DNA of 64,000 nt from an uncultured Piscinibacter sp. (GCF_937952055.1 NZ_CALFYO010000032.1:186001-250000); one strand, 5' to 3'; positions 53,166 to 62,568 are shown, counted from the first letter of the stretch. Program-made: numbers and translations. The notes: generated by a model from the letters alone, not told the origin.

Positions 53166-54491
53166 TCAGCGCGGGCCGGGTGGCGGCAGCCGCTCGAGCT
53201 GCAACCGCGCCAGCGTGGGGTACAGCGGCCGGCTGATCAGCCGCGAGATGCCGCTGGCCACCAGTGCGCAGGCCATCAGGCTGAGCACCATCGCGTGGCC
53301 GTCGACCATCTCCATGACGATGATGAACGCCGTCAGCGGCGCCTGCGTCGCCGCGGCCAGGAAGCCGGCCATGCCCAGGGCTATGAGCGCCGGGGCATGC
53401 GGGTAGCTCGTCAGCAGTGCGATGTCGTTGCCCAGCGAGGCGCCGATCGTCAGGGCCGGCGCGAAGATGCCGCCGGGCACGCCCGACCAGGCGGTCAGCC
53501 AGGTGGCGACGAACTTCAGCACGAAGTGCAGCCCCGGCGTGGTCTCGCCGCCGCCGAGCATCTCGCGCGTGTAGCCGTAGCCGCTGCCGAAGGTGGCACC
53601 CAGCGTGGCCACGCCGATGATGGCCACCGCCAGGCCGCAAGCCATGGCGAAGCGCACCGGGTACCGAGCGCGCCAGCGGCTCGCGCCGTCGGCGGACTTG
53701 CCCGACAGCGAGGCGATCAGCAGCCGCGAGAACAGCCCGCCGGTCACGCCTGCGGTCAGTGCGACGAGCAGGCCGGGGCCGAGCAGCGAGAGGTTGAGCG
53801 CGGGCACCTGGATGACGCCGAAGTAGGTGCCATTGCCGAGAATGGACACCGCCACCAGGCCGGCGAGCACGATGCCGGCGACGAGCAGGCCGCTGTTGCG
53901 CTGCTCCGGAGCGCGCGAGAGTTCCTCGATGGCGAACATCACGCCGGCCAGTGGCGTGTTGAAGGCGGCAGCGATGCCGGCGGCACCGCCGGCCACCAGC
54001 AGGCCGTGCTCGGTGACGGCGCTGCGCTGGGGCAGCCAGCGCTTGGCGGCGTGCATCACGCCGGCGGCGATCTGCACCGAGGGGCCTTCGCGGCCGAGCG
54101 ACAGGCCGCCAAGCAGGCCCGACGCGGTGAACAGCATCTTCGCCGCCGTCAGCCGCAGCGACACGTACAGGCTGCGGCTGGTGCCGTCCACGCTCGGGTC
54201 GAGCGCCGCCATCACCTGCGGGATGCCCGAGCCGGCGGCCCCCGGTGCGAAGCGCCGCGTCAGCCAGACGATCGCGCCGGTGATCAACGGCGTAGCGATC
54301 AGCGGCATCCACCACCACGACGCACGCACCGTGAAGAACAGCTCCAGCGCACGCTCGGTGATCCAGGTGAAGGCGACCACGGTGAGCCCGGCGGCCGCGG
54401 CCACGGCGATGACCACGCTACGCGCCAGCCACAGCCGCCAATCCGACAACTCGCGCCGGAACGCGGCAACGATGCGCAACTCGTGGTTCAC
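53166..54491 (-). CDS. ClC-family chloride channel or H+/Cl- antiporter
   Basis: A 441-residue membrane protein of the ClC family with the selectivity-filter segments GSGIPQVMAAL, GREGPSVQIAAG (gating glutamate in GREGP) and GVPGGIFAPALTIGASLG, plus NTPLAGVMFAIEEL. The C-terminal CBS domains of larger ClC proteins are absent, as usual for bacteria. Whether it is a channel or an exchanger cannot be told safely from these motifs. It diverges from the MarR gene by 23 bases. Confidence 0.93.
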   Translation of the reverse strand: MNHELRIVAAFRRELSDWRLWLARSVVIAVAAAAGLTVVAFTWITERALELFFTVRASWWWMPLIATPLITGAIVWLTRRFAPGAAGSGIPQVMAALDPSVDGTSRSLYVSLRLTAAKMLFTASGLLGGLSLGREGPSVQIAAGVMHAAKRWLPQRSAVTEHGLLVAGGAAGIAAAFNTPLAGVMFAIEELSRAPEQRNSGLLVAGIVLAGLVAVSILGNGTYFGVIQVPALNLSLLGPGLLVALTAGVTGGLFSRLLIASLSGKSADGASRWRARYPVRFAMACGLAVAIIGVATLGATFGSGYGYTREMLGGGETTPGLHFVLKFVATWLTAWSGVPGGIFAPALTIGASLGNDIALLTSYPHAPALIALGMAGFLAAATQAPLTAFIIVMEMVDGHAMVLSLMACALVASGISRLISRPLYPTLARLQLERLPPPGPR

Positions 54492-54514
54492 GTCCGGCCC
54501 TCTATCATGTTGCG

Positions 54515-55051
54515 ATGACCGCTCGCAGCAACCCCCGTCGCAACGAGATGCCTGCCGTCAGCGACGCGACGCAAGACACCCTGGTCGACGAGATCGGTGA
54601 GCCGGCGGCCCGCGTGCTGCGGCGCTTCCGTCTCGTGTTCAATGCGGTGAAGACGCATTTTCAGCAGGTCGAGCGCCGCGCGGGGGTCGGCGGCGCGCAG
54701 CTCTGGGCCTTGAGCATCATCCACGCCCGTCCGGGTCTCGGCGTGAACGAACTGGCGCGCGCGATGGACGTGCACCAGTCCACGGCAAGCAATCTCGTCA
54801 GGGCGCTCGCCGAGCGCGAGCTGATCGTCGCCGCACGCGAAGGGCCGGACCGCCGCGCCGTGCAACTGAACGTTCTTGCCGCCGGGCGCAAGGTGCTTCG
54901 CCAAGCTCCGGGGCCCTTCACAGGTGTGCTGCCGCAGGCGCTGGCCGGTCTCGACGCGAAGACGCTGACGCGGCTCGACGCCGACCTGGCGCGACTGATC
55001 GCCGCGCTCGGTGTCGACGAACGCGGCGCCAACATCCCGCTGGGCCAGTGA
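54515..55051 (+). CDS. MarR-family transcriptional regulator
   Basis: A 178-residue MarR regulator. The winged helix spans about residues 55-115 (LSIIHARPGLGVNELARAMDVHQSTASNLVRALAERELI, then the wing REGPDRRAVQLNVL). An ATG at 54515 is used; the inner ATG at 54548 is possible because the first 12 residues are not conserved in type. It diverges from the ClC gene by 23 bases, so it may regulate it. The ligand is unknown. Confidence 0.9.
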   Translation: MTARSNPRRNEMPAVSDATQDTLVDEIGEPAARVLRRFRLVFNAVKTHFQQVERRAGVGGAQLWALSIIHARPGLGVNELARAMDVHQSTASNLVRALAERELIVAAREGPDRRAVQLNVLAAGRKVLRQAPGPFTGVLPQALAGLDAKTLTRLDADLARLIAALGVDERGANIPLGQ

Positions 55052-55070
55052 AGCCGGCAGCTTCGCGGCC

Positions 55071-55619
55071 TTACTGCTTCGGGTAGACGAGGTCGGCGCG
55101 GCGGTTCTTCGCCCAGGCGGCCTCGTCGTGGCCGCTGGCCACGGGGCGCTCTTCGCCCCAGCTCACCGCTTCCATCTGCTGGTCCTTCGCGCCGTAGATC
55201 TTCAGCGAGCGCAGTACCGCTTCAGCGCGCTTCTGGCCGAGCGCGAGGTTGTACTCGGTGCTGCCGCGTTCGTCGGCATTGCCCTCGACCTTGATCGCCA
55301 GTGCCGGCGAGCCGGCGAGGTACTTGCCATGGCGCTCGATCAGCGCGGAGAACTCCGCCTTGATCGAGAAGTCGTCGAAGTCGAAGTAGACGCTGCGCTC
55401 CTTCGAGATGGCATTGTTCGGATCCAGGTGGGCCGGCAGGTTCACCGTGGCCACGGTCGACGCGGGTGCCGGCTTGGCCGTAGCGGTCGGTGCCGGCGCG
55501 GCGGGCGCCGCGGCGGCGGGTGCGGGCGCAGCGGCGGTCGGGGTCACCGGCGTGCTGCTGCAAGCGGCGAGCAGGGCGCTCGCCAGGGTGAACATCACGC
55601 CCAACGTTCTCTGATTCAT
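55071..55619 (-). CDS. Pal-like OmpA-family lipoprotein
   Basis: A 182-residue outer-membrane lipoprotein. The signal peptide ends with the lipobox LLAAC (Cys20). A proline/alanine-rich tether follows (about 21-55), then an OmpA-like peptidoglycan-binding domain with VYFDFDDFSIKAEFSALIERHGKYL and the family core EGNADERGSTEYNLALGQKRAEAV. This is the layout of Pal. No tol genes are adjacent, so it may be a second, stand-alone Pal-like protein. Confidence 0.9.
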   Translation of the reverse strand: MNQRTLGVMFTLASALLAACSSTPVTPTAAAPAPAAAAPAAPAPTATAKPAPASTVATVNLPAHLDPNNAISKERSVYFDFDDFSIKAEFSALIERHGKYLAGSPALAIKVEGNADERGSTEYNLALGQKRAEAVLRSLKIYGAKDQQMEAVSWGEERPVASGHDEAAWAKNRRADLVYPKQ

Positions 55620-55728
55620 GCGGTCTCTCCTGAGTGACGGCGTGCAGCGGAGTCGCCGCGCCGCCCGGGATGCTATAGGAATATTCGGACAAATATAGTA
55701 ATGGTCGGTGACGGGGCCGAACGACGCA

Positions 55729-56355
55729 TCAGGCGCGCTTGAACAAGGCAAGCAGTGCTCCGGCGGCGACGAAGAGCCCGCCGAACGCGCGGTTCATGGC
55801 CCTGATGTGGCCCGGCGCCTGCAAGGCACGAAGCACACGTGCAGCGAGTGCGGTGTAGCCGGCCATCACCACCAGGTCGGTGAAGGCCAGCGTCAGCGCG
55901 ATCACCGCATACTGCGGCAGCAGCGGCTGCGCGAGCTCGAGGAACTGAGGCACCACGGCGAGCAGGAACACCGTGCCCTTGGGGTTCAGCGCGTTGACGA
56001 TCCAGCCGCGCACGAACAACTCTCGGCGCGACACCGTGGCGCTCGGGCCGTCGGCGGCGGCCATCGGCGCGGCCGGTGCGCGCCACTGTCGAATGCCGAG
56101 CCAGACGAGGTAGGCCACACCCGCCCACTTCACGACGGCGAAGGCCAGGCTGGACGCCGCGATCAGCGCGCCCAGGCCGACGCCGACCACCAGCACCTGC
56201 GTCCAGATGCCGGTGACGAGTCCGAAAGTCATGGTGTAGCCGCGCCGGAAGCCGTGGTTCATCCCGGCGCTCATGGCGGCGACGGCGCCGGCGCCGGGCG
56301 ACAGGCTGATCGCCCAGGCGGCGGCAAAGAAGGCGATCCAGGTGGCGGGCTCCAT
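55729..56355 (-). CDS. LysE/RhtB-family exporter
   Basis: A 208-residue inner-membrane protein with about six hydrophobic segments. The LysE-family opening AAWAISLSPGAGAVAAMSAGMNHGFRRGYTMTFGLVTG is present, as is the ALNPKGTVFLLAVVPQFL segment. Such proteins export amino acids or related compounds. The ATG at 56355 is chosen because EPATWIAFFAAAW is the family start. Confidence 0.91.
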   Translation of the reverse strand: MEPATWIAFFAAAWAISLSPGAGAVAAMSAGMNHGFRRGYTMTFGLVTGIWTQVLVVGVGLGALIAASSLAFAVVKWAGVAYLVWLGIRQWRAPAAPMAAADGPSATVSRRELFVRGWIVNALNPKGTVFLLAVVPQFLELAQPLLPQYAVIALTLAFTDLVVMAGYTALAARVLRALQAPGHIRAMNRAFGGLFVAAGALLALFKRA

Positions 56356-56430
56356 GGCACGAATTGTCGCGCAAGGCCTGCAATGCGCACGGCCAGCGGG
56401 CTCGCGCAACGTGGCCGGCTCAGGCGCTCC

Positions 56431-57576
56431 TCAGTTCTTCTCCACCGGCAGGCCGGCGGCCTCCCATTCGGGCAAGCCGCCGCGGAACCAGTAGACCTCC
56501 TTCAGGCCGCTGGACAGGGCGACGCGGCTGGCCTTGTACGACTTCCAGCACTCCGCGCCGTTGCAGGCGAAGACGGTCGGCTTCGCGCGGTCCAGCTTGG
56601 CCACACCGGAGAAGTCGTCCTTGCTCGCATCGAAGGCGACGTCCTTCAGGCTCTTTTCGTGGTACGGCACGAACACCGCGCCCGGAATGCGCTTCGTGGC
56701 GTACTCCTTCTCGGTGCGCGTATCGACCATGACGGCGCCGCGCGCGATCAACTGCTGCACTTCGCGCGCCGTGACCATCCTGGCGCCCGGCAGCAGGGTG
56801 GGCGTGAACAGGCCCAGCTCGGCGACGGTCTTGTACTCGGCCAGCTCGGCGCGCAGGACCACCGGTTTCAGCCCGGCGGTCTGCGCCGCGCTGGCGAACC
56901 AGCTGGCCACGCGTGAGCGTACGTCGGCCGGCAGGTCCTTCTTGACGACCACCGTGAAGCCCCCGGGCACCGGAGAAGAAGAGGCCAGCAACTTTCCGGC
57001 TCCGCCATGGTCCCTGGACCATTCCTCCCAGTCGCTGCGGCGCACGACGGTCGCGTCGGCCTGTCCGAGCAGCAGTGCGGTCAGGCCGGCCTGCGGGTAG
57101 CGTTCATGCTGAACCGAGCTCAGGTCCTTGAACGACAGGCCGCTGGCGTTCAGCATGCCGCGGGCCATGTAGGTGTAGATCGAGTCCTGCTGCGGCAGGT
57201 AGATCCTGCCGCCCTTCAGGTCCGCGGTCGAACCGAACTGCGGCCGTCCGACCAGCACGTAGTGCTCGGCGCGATCGGTCGAGCCGACGAGTTCGTAGCC
57301 GCGCATCAGCGCCGAGGCCGCCACCTGTGGTGGCGCGATGAAGATGTCGAAGCCGCTGCTGCGCGTGGCGCGCATCACCTCGGCGAGGTCCTCACTGGTG
57401 AGCACTGTGACGGGTGCTCCGGCGGCCTTGCCCAGGCTCGCGGCCAGGGCCGACCGGGAGACCACCATGCCGTCCTTCTTCGAGGTCGGCTCGATGGCGA
57501 CGATGGCGGACAGCTCGGCCGCGGAGGCTGTGATGGCAGCCAGGCTCAGCGCAACGGACGACAGGACGGTTCGCAT
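56431..57576 (-). CDS. PhnD-like periplasmic binding protein fused to a rhodanese domain
   Basis: A 381-residue exported protein. A signal peptide (1-20, ending ASA) is followed by a periplasmic-binding domain of the PhnD/phosphonate type (about 21-265) with SGFDIFIAPPQVAASALMRGYELVG, LKGGRIYLPQQDSIYTYMARGML and LLLGQADATVVRR. The last 110 residues are a rhodanese domain, RGAVMVDTRTEKEYATKRIPGAVFVPYHEKS, with the active loop CNGAECWKS. The combination suggests a periplasmic sulfur or redox function rather than simple import, and no ABC partner genes are adjacent. It diverges from radA by 214 bases. Confidence 0.85.
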   Translation of the reverse strand: MRTVLSSVALSLAAITASAAELSAIVAIEPTSKKDGMVVSRSALAASLGKAAGAPVTVLTSEDLAEVMRATRSSGFDIFIAPPQVAASALMRGYELVGSTDRAEHYVLVGRPQFGSTADLKGGRIYLPQQDSIYTYMARGMLNASGLSFKDLSSVQHERYPQAGLTALLLGQADATVVRRSDWEEWSRDHGGAGKLLASSSPVPGGFTVVVKKDLPADVRSRVASWFASAAQTAGLKPVVLRAELAEYKTVAELGLFTPTLLPGARMVTAREVQQLIARGAVMVDTRTEKEYATKRIPGAVFVPYHEKSLKDVAFDASKDDFSGVAKLDRAKPTVFACNGAECWKSYKASRVALSSGLKEVYWFRGGLPEWEAAGLPVEKN

Positions 57577-57790
57577 TCGGACACCTCTCTTGCCCAGTGG
57601 CCCCTCGTGCCGCGCGCGGCAATCGGTGCGGCCGCCCATTCTGGCCTTGCGAGCGTTCGACGCATGCGCCGGCGCGCAGCGGGGCGTGAAGAAATTCCGG
57701 CACGAACGAATGGACGAACTCCACAGCTGCGTCGGAGCGCCGGGTGATGCACGGTCCTCGCTGCACGCCTTGCGCCGGAGACAATGCGCC

Positions 57791-59149
57791 ATGGCCAAGG
57801 ATAAGTCGATCTACACGTGCAACGAATGCGGCGCCAGCAGCCCGAAGTGGCTGGGCAAGTGCCCGGGCTGCGGGGCCTGGAACACCCTGGTGGAGTCGGT
57901 GGCGGAGACGGGCACGGGCAAAAACCGCTTCCAGTCGCTCGCGAAGAGCCAGCCGGTGGCCACCTTGTCGGAGATCGAGGCCAGCGAGATCGAGCGTCAG
58001 CCCACCGGCATCGCCGAACTCGACCGGGTGCTCGGCGGCGGCATCGTCGAAGGTGGCGTGGTGCTGATCGGCGGCGACCCGGGCATCGGCAAGAGCACGC
58101 TGTTGCTGCAGGCGCTCGATGCACTCTCGCGCTCGATGAGGACGCTCTACGTCACCGGCGAGGAAAGCGGCGCACAGGTGGCGCTGCGCTCGCGACGCCT
58201 CGGCCTGGAAGGCTCGCAGGTACGCGTGCTCGCCGAGATCCAGCTCGAGCGCATCCTCGCCACCCTCGAGGCTGAACAGCCGGCGGTGTGTGTGATCGAC
58301 TCGATCCAGACCGTCTACTCGGACCAGCTCAGCTCCGCGCCCGGCTCGGTAGCGCAGGTGCGCGAGTGCGCCGCGCACCTGACGCGCGCTGCCAAGGCCA
58401 GCGGCACGACGGTGGTGCTCGTCGGCCACGTCACCAAGGAAGGCACGCTGGCCGGACCGCGCGTGCTCGAGCACATCGTCGACACCGTGCTGTACTTCGA
58501 GGGCGACACCCACTCCAGCTTCCGCCTCGTGCGCGCCATCAAGAATCGCTTCGGCGCGGTCAACGAGATCGGCGTGTTCGCGATGACCGAACGCGGCCTC
58601 AAGGGCGTGGCCAACCCCAGCGCGATCTTCCTGTCCACGCACGGCGAACCGGTGCCGGGCTCCTGCGTGCTGGTCACGCTGGAGGGCACGCGGCCGCTGC
58701 TGGTGGAGATCCAGGCGCTGGTGGATGCCGGCGGGCCGAGTCCGCGCCGCCTCAGCGTCGGTCTCGAGCGCGACCGGCTGGCGATGATGCTCGCCGTGCT
58801 GCACCGCCACGCCGGCATCGCCGCCTTCGACCAGGACGTGTTCGTCAATGCGGTCGGCGGTGTGCGCATCAGCGAGCCGGCGGCCGACCTCGCGGTGATG
58901 CTGGCCATCCAGGGCTCGCTGCGTGCGCGCGCGCTGCCGCGCGGCTTCATCGCCTTCGGCGAGGTCGGGCTGGCCGGCGAGGTGCGTCCGGCGCCGCGCG
59001 GCCAGGAGCGGCTGAAGGAAGCCGCCAAGCTCGGCTTCTCCGTCGCGGTCGTACCCCACGCCAACGTGCCGAAGAAGCCGATCGAGGGCCTGACGATCCA
59101 TGCGGTCGAGCGCATCGAGGAAGCCATCGCGCTGGTGCGCAACCTTTGA
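57791..59149 (+). CDS. radA: DNA repair protein RadA
   Basis: A 452-residue branch-migration and recombination ATPase. It has an N-terminal zinc finger (Cys10, Cys13, Cys24, Cys27; CNECGASSPKWLGKCPGC), a RecA-like core with Walker A GGDPGIGKSTLL and Walker B VCVIDSIQTV, and the RadA-specific KNRFGAVNEIGVF motif. A Lon-like C-terminal domain follows, with RALPRGFIAFGEVGLAGEVRP. The start at 57791 gives the usual MAKxKSxYxCxEC opening. Confidence 0.97.
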   Translation: MAKDKSIYTCNECGASSPKWLGKCPGCGAWNTLVESVAETGTGKNRFQSLAKSQPVATLSEIEASEIERQPTGIAELDRVLGGGIVEGGVVLIGGDPGIGKSTLLLQALDALSRSMRTLYVTGEESGAQVALRSRRLGLEGSQVRVLAEIQLERILATLEAEQPAVCVIDSIQTVYSDQLSSAPGSVAQVRECAAHLTRAAKASGTTVVLVGHVTKEGTLAGPRVLEHIVDTVLYFEGDTHSSFRLVRAIKNRFGAVNEIGVFAMTERGLKGVANPSAIFLSTHGEPVPGSCVLVTLEGTRPLLVEIQALVDAGGPSPRRLSVGLERDRLAMMLAVLHRHAGIAAFDQDVFVNAVGGVRISEPAADLAVMLAIQGSLRARALPRGFIAFGEVGLAGEVRPAPRGQERLKEAAKLGFSVAVVPHANVPKKPIEGLTIHAVERIEEAIALVRNL

Positions 59150-59161
59150 TCACGATCCGCC

Positions 59162-59962
59162 ATGCGCATTGCGGTGATCTCCGATATCCACGGCAACCTG
59201 CCGGCGCTCGAGGCGGTGCTCGACGACATCGCCGGGAGCAATGTCGACCTCAGCGTCAACCTCGGCGACATCCTCTCCGGCCCGCTGTGGCCGGCGCAGA
59301 CGGCGCAGCGGCTGATGGCGCTTGGGCTGCCGACGATCCGCGGCAACCACGAACGGCAACTGCTCTCGCTGCCGCGCGGGCGCCAGGGGGCATCGGATGC
59401 CTTCGCCAGCGATGAGATCACGGCCGCTCAGCGCGACTGGCTGGTCGCCCTGCCGGCCACGATGGAGCTCGCCACCGACGTGTTCTGTTGTCACGGCACG
59501 CCGAGCAGCGACCTGCAGTACTTCCTGGAGACGGTGACGCCAGCGGGCTGGACCGGCACCGCCGAGCCCGGTCTGCGCGCCGCCACGCCCGACGAAGCCG
59601 CCGAGCGCGCTGGCGGCGTCCGCCACAGCCTGATCCTTTGCGGCCACACCCACGTGCCGCGCATGTTGCGGCTCGCCGACGGGCGCCTGGTGGTCAATCC
59701 CGGCAGCGTCGGGTTGCAGGCCTTCGACGATGTCCACCCGCGGCCGCACGTGGCCCAGACCGGCACCCCACATGCGCGCTATGCGCTGCTGACGCGGCGC
59801 CGCGACGGCTGGCAGGTCGAGCTGCGGGCGCTGCCGTACGACTGCGAGTCCGCCGCGCGCCGCGCCGAGGCGAACGGCCGCGCCGACTGGGCCGATGCGC
59901 TGCGCAGCGGATTCGTCGGTCGCTGGGAGGCCGGCGCGCCGCCCGTACCATCGCCGCCATGA
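59162..59962 (+). CDS. YfcE/ApaH-type metallophosphoesterase
   Basis: A 266-residue calcineurin-like phosphoesterase with SDIHGNLPALEAVLDDI (Asp8, His10), NLGDILSGP, RGNHERQL, CCHGTPSSDLQYFL and CGHTHVPRM. This set matches the small MJ0936/YfcE-like group, which acts on phosphodiesters. It starts 12 bases after radA and its stop overlaps the start of the next gene by 4 bases, so they are co-transcribed. The substrate is unknown. Confidence 0.9.
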   Translation: MRIAVISDIHGNLPALEAVLDDIAGSNVDLSVNLGDILSGPLWPAQTAQRLMALGLPTIRGNHERQLLSLPRGRQGASDAFASDEITAAQRDWLVALPATMELATDVFCCHGTPSSDLQYFLETVTPAGWTGTAEPGLRAATPDEAAERAGGVRHSLILCGHTHVPRMLRLADGRLVVNPGSVGLQAFDDVHPRPHVAQTGTPHARYALLTRRRDGWQVELRALPYDCESAARRAEANGRADWADALRSGFVGRWEAGAPPVPSPP

Positions 59963-60363
59963 ATCCCGTGATCGGCTGGGCGCTTGCCGCCCTCTTCGTC
60001 GCACTCGCCTGGCAGGCCTATGGCTGGCAGGGGGTGCTGTTCGCCTTCTCGGCGGTGGTGTTCTGGCTGTTGCTGCAGTTCAGCCGCGTGATGCGGGCGA
60101 TGCGCCTGGCCGGTCGGGCGCCGGCGGGGCGCGTGGACAGCGCGGTGATGCTGCATGCGAAGCTGCGCCCCGGAATGACCCTGCTGCAGGTGATCGGCTT
60201 GACGAGGAGCCTGGGCCGCAAGCTCAGTGACGGCGACGACGACTGGAGCTGGCGCGACGAAGGCGGCAGCAGCGTGCATTTGCACTTCGCGCGTGGCAAG
60301 CTGGTGCGCTTCCAGCTGGAGCGCCCGCCGGGTGCCGGCGAGCCCTCCCCCCCTGCGCCGTAA
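59959..60363 (+). CDS. Small membrane-anchored protein, unknown function
   Basis: A 134-residue protein with one or two N-terminal hydrophobic segments (residues about 5-42, WALAALFVALAWQAYGWQGVLFAFSAVVFWLLLQFS). A basic linker and a soluble domain follow, with SAVMLHAKLRPGMTLLQVIGLTRSLGRKL and WSWRDEGGSSVHLHFARGKLVRFQLER. The latter strand pattern resembles small lipoprotein or SmpA-like folds in which a helix comes before a beta sheet. Function unknown. It overlaps the phosphoesterase by 4 bases and is 33 bases before ilvE. Confidence 0.72.
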   Translation: MNPVIGWALAALFVALAWQAYGWQGVLFAFSAVVFWLLLQFSRVMRAMRLAGRAPAGRVDSAVMLHAKLRPGMTLLQVIGLTRSLGRKLSDGDDDWSWRDEGGSSVHLHFARGKLVRFQLERPPGAGEPSPPAP

Positions 60364-60396
60364 AATCGCCAGTTCGAGGAAACCTGGAGAGTTGCC

Positions 60397-61320
60397 ATGT
60401 CGATGGCCGACCGCGACGGAAAGATCTGGATGGATGGCCAGCTGGTGGACTGGCGCGACGCCAAGATCCACGTGCTGAGCCACACGCTGCACTACGGCTG
60501 CGGCGCCTTCGAGGGCGTGCGCGCCTACAACACGGTGGACGGCACGGCGATCTTCCGGTTGCGCGAGCACACCGAGCGACTCTTCAACAGCGCAAAGATC
60601 CTGCGCATGAAGATCCCCTTCAGCCTGGAGCAGGTGATGGAGGCTCAGCGCGAAGTGGTGCGAGTCAACAAGCTGGAGAGCTGCTACCTGCGCCCGCTGA
60701 CTTGGATCGGCTCCGAGAAGCTCGGCGTCAGCCCCAAGGGAAACACCATCCACCTGATGATCGCCGCCTGGCCCTGGGGCGCCTACCTCGGCGAGGAAGG
60801 CATGAAGCGCGGCATCCGCGTCAAGACCAGCAGCTATACCCGCCACCACGTCAACATCACGATGACGCAGGCCAAGGCGGTGAGCAACTACACCAACTCC
60901 ATCCTCGCCAACATGGAGGCCACCGACGAAGGCTACGACGAGGCGCTGCTGCTCGACGCCTCGGGCTTCGTCTCCGAAGGCGCGGGCGAGAACCTGTTCG
61001 TCATCAAGAAGGGCGTGGTCTACACGCCGGACCTGTCTGCCGGCGCGCTCAACGGCATCACGCGCGACACCATCTTCGCGATCTGCCAGGATCTGGGCAT
61101 CAGGCTGGTCGAGAAGCGCATCACCCGCGACGAGGTCTACATCGCCGACGAGGCCTTCTTCACCGGCACCGCCGCCGAGGTCACGCCGATCCGCGAGCTC
61201 GACCGCGTCGAGATCGGCAGCGGGTCGCGCGGCCCGATCACCGAGAAGATCCAGAGCGCCTTCTTCGACATCGTCAACGGGCGCAATGCGAAATACGCCG
61301 AGTGGCTCACCAAGGTCTGA
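60397..61320 (+). CDS. ilvE: Branched-chain amino acid aminotransferase
   Basis: A 307-residue PLP fold-type IV transaminase that makes valine, leucine and isoleucine from their keto acids. It opens MADRDGKIWMDGQLVDWRDAKIHVLSHTLHYG, with GAFEGVRAYN, the PLP lysine in NITMTQAKAVSNYTNS, ALLLDASGFVSEGAGENLFV and FFTGTAAEVTPIRELD. A good ribosome-binding stretch (CTGGAGAG) is upstream. It is followed 5 bases later by the zinc-finger gene. Confidence 0.97.
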   Translation: MSMADRDGKIWMDGQLVDWRDAKIHVLSHTLHYGCGAFEGVRAYNTVDGTAIFRLREHTERLFNSAKILRMKIPFSLEQVMEAQREVVRVNKLESCYLRPLTWIGSEKLGVSPKGNTIHLMIAAWPWGAYLGEEGMKRGIRVKTSSYTRHHVNITMTQAKAVSNYTNSILANMEATDEGYDEALLLDASGFVSEGAGENLFVIKKGVVYTPDLSAGALNGITRDTIFAICQDLGIRLVEKRITRDEVYIADEAFFTGTAAEVTPIRELDRVEIGSGSRGPITEKIQSAFFDIVNGRNAKYAEWLTKV

Positions 61321-61325
61321 ACATC

Positions 61326-61532
61326 ATGAGCAGCGAACCCAAGGCCGTGGTCGAGGTGACCGCGAAGGACGTGCAGGGCCCGGGAGTGGTGGCCTGCCCG
61401 AACCCGAAGATGGCGCTGTGGAGCACCCACCCGCGCGTGTTCATCGACGTGGCCACGGAGGGCGAAGGCAAGTGCCCGTACTGCGGCACGGTGTACCGGC
61501 TGAAGGCCGGCGAAGTCCTGCACTCGCACTGA
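61326..61532 (+). CDS. Zinc-finger (CHCC) domain protein
   Basis: A 68-residue protein with a CHCC-type zinc finger, one Cys in VVACPNPKM, a His in STHPRVFIDV, and the pair CPYCGTVYRL. Members are related to a complex I accessory subunit in mitochondria (NDUFS6 type), and small bacterial versions are common beside ilvE or waaF in Betaproteobacteria. It is probably translated from the ilvE message. Confidence 0.88.
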   Translation: MSSEPKAVVEVTAKDVQGPGVVACPNPKMALWSTHPRVFIDVATEGEGKCPYCGTVYRLKAGEVLHSH

Positions 61533-61566
61533 TGCCGGGTGTCTGCCCGCTGAGAACACGCCGTCC

Positions 61567-62568
61567 ATGACCCGCTCGCTGGTCATCGCGCCGCAATGGA
61601 TCGGCGACGCGGTGATGTCCGAGCCGCTGCTGGCGCGCCTGGCGGCGCGTGGCGACACGCTCGCGGTGGCGGCGCTGCCGTGGGTGGCGCCGGTCTACCG
61701 CGCGATGCCGCAGGTGCGCGAGGTGATCGAGCTGCCCTTCGCCCATGGTCGGCTCGACTGGGCGGCGCGGCGTCGCATCGCGGCCACGCTTCGCGGCCGC
61801 TTCGACACTGCCTACGTCCTCCCCAATTCGATCAAGGCGGCGCTGATCCCCTGGTTCGCCGGCATCGCGACGCGCGTCGGCTACCGCGGCGAGGGGCGCT
61901 GGCTGCTGCTCAATCGGATGCTGCCCAACCCGGGGGGCCGGCCGCCGATGGTCGCCTTCTATGCCGCGCTGTCGGGCGAAGGGCCGCGCGCGGACGAGCG
62001 ACCTCGGCTGCGCTTCGAGGCCGGCGTGATCACCTCGGCCGCGCATGCCGCCGGCGTCGTACCGGGGCGCTACTGGGCCTTCGCGCCGGGCGCCGAGTAC
62101 GGCCCGGCCAAGTGCTGGCCAGCCTCGCACTATGCGACGCTGGCGCGGCGCCTGCACCAGCGCGACGGCCTGCCGGTGCTGCTGCTCGGCTCGGGCAAGG
62201 AGGCGGCGCTGTGCGAGCAGATCGCCGAGGCCGCGCCCGGCGCCTGCCGCGTGATGGCCGGCCAGACCGCGCTGATGGACGCGATGGCGATCATCGCCGG
62301 CGCGCGCGGCCTGGTCAGCAACGATTCCGGGCTGATGCACGTGGCTGCTGCCTTCGGCATCGCGCAGGTGGCGGTGTTCGGTTCCACCAGCCCCGAGCAC
62401 ACGCCGCCGCTGAATCCGCGCGCCCGCGTGCTGTGGCTGAAGCATGAACTGAAGCTCGACTGCATGCCCTGCTTCGAGCGCAGCTGCCGCTACGGCCACA
62501 CGCGCTGCCTGACCGAGGTGGCGCCGCAGCGTGTCGAGGCCGCGCTGGACGAGGCGCTGGCGCCATGA
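61567..62568 (+). CDS. waaF: ADP-heptose:LPS heptosyltransferase II
   Basis: A 333-residue glycosyltransferase of family 9 that adds the second heptose to the lipopolysaccharide inner core. It begins SLVIAPQWIGDAVMSEPLLARL, with YVLPNSIKAALIPWFAGIATRVGYRGE, FAPGAEYGPAKCWP, VSNDSGLMHVAAAFG and a cysteine-rich C-terminal segment. The stop overlaps the start of the sensor kinase gene by 4 bases. Confidence 0.95.
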   Translation: MTRSLVIAPQWIGDAVMSEPLLARLAARGDTLAVAALPWVAPVYRAMPQVREVIELPFAHGRLDWAARRRIAATLRGRFDTAYVLPNSIKAALIPWFAGIATRVGYRGEGRWLLLNRMLPNPGGRPPMVAFYAALSGEGPRADERPRLRFEAGVITSAAHAAGVVPGRYWAFAPGAEYGPAKCWPASHYATLARRLHQRDGLPVLLLGSGKEAALCEQIAEAAPGACRVMAGQTALMDAMAIIAGARGLVSNDSGLMHVAAAFGIAQVAVFGSTSPEHTPPLNPRARVLWLKHELKLDCMPCFERSCRYGHTRCLTEVAPQRVEAALDEALAP

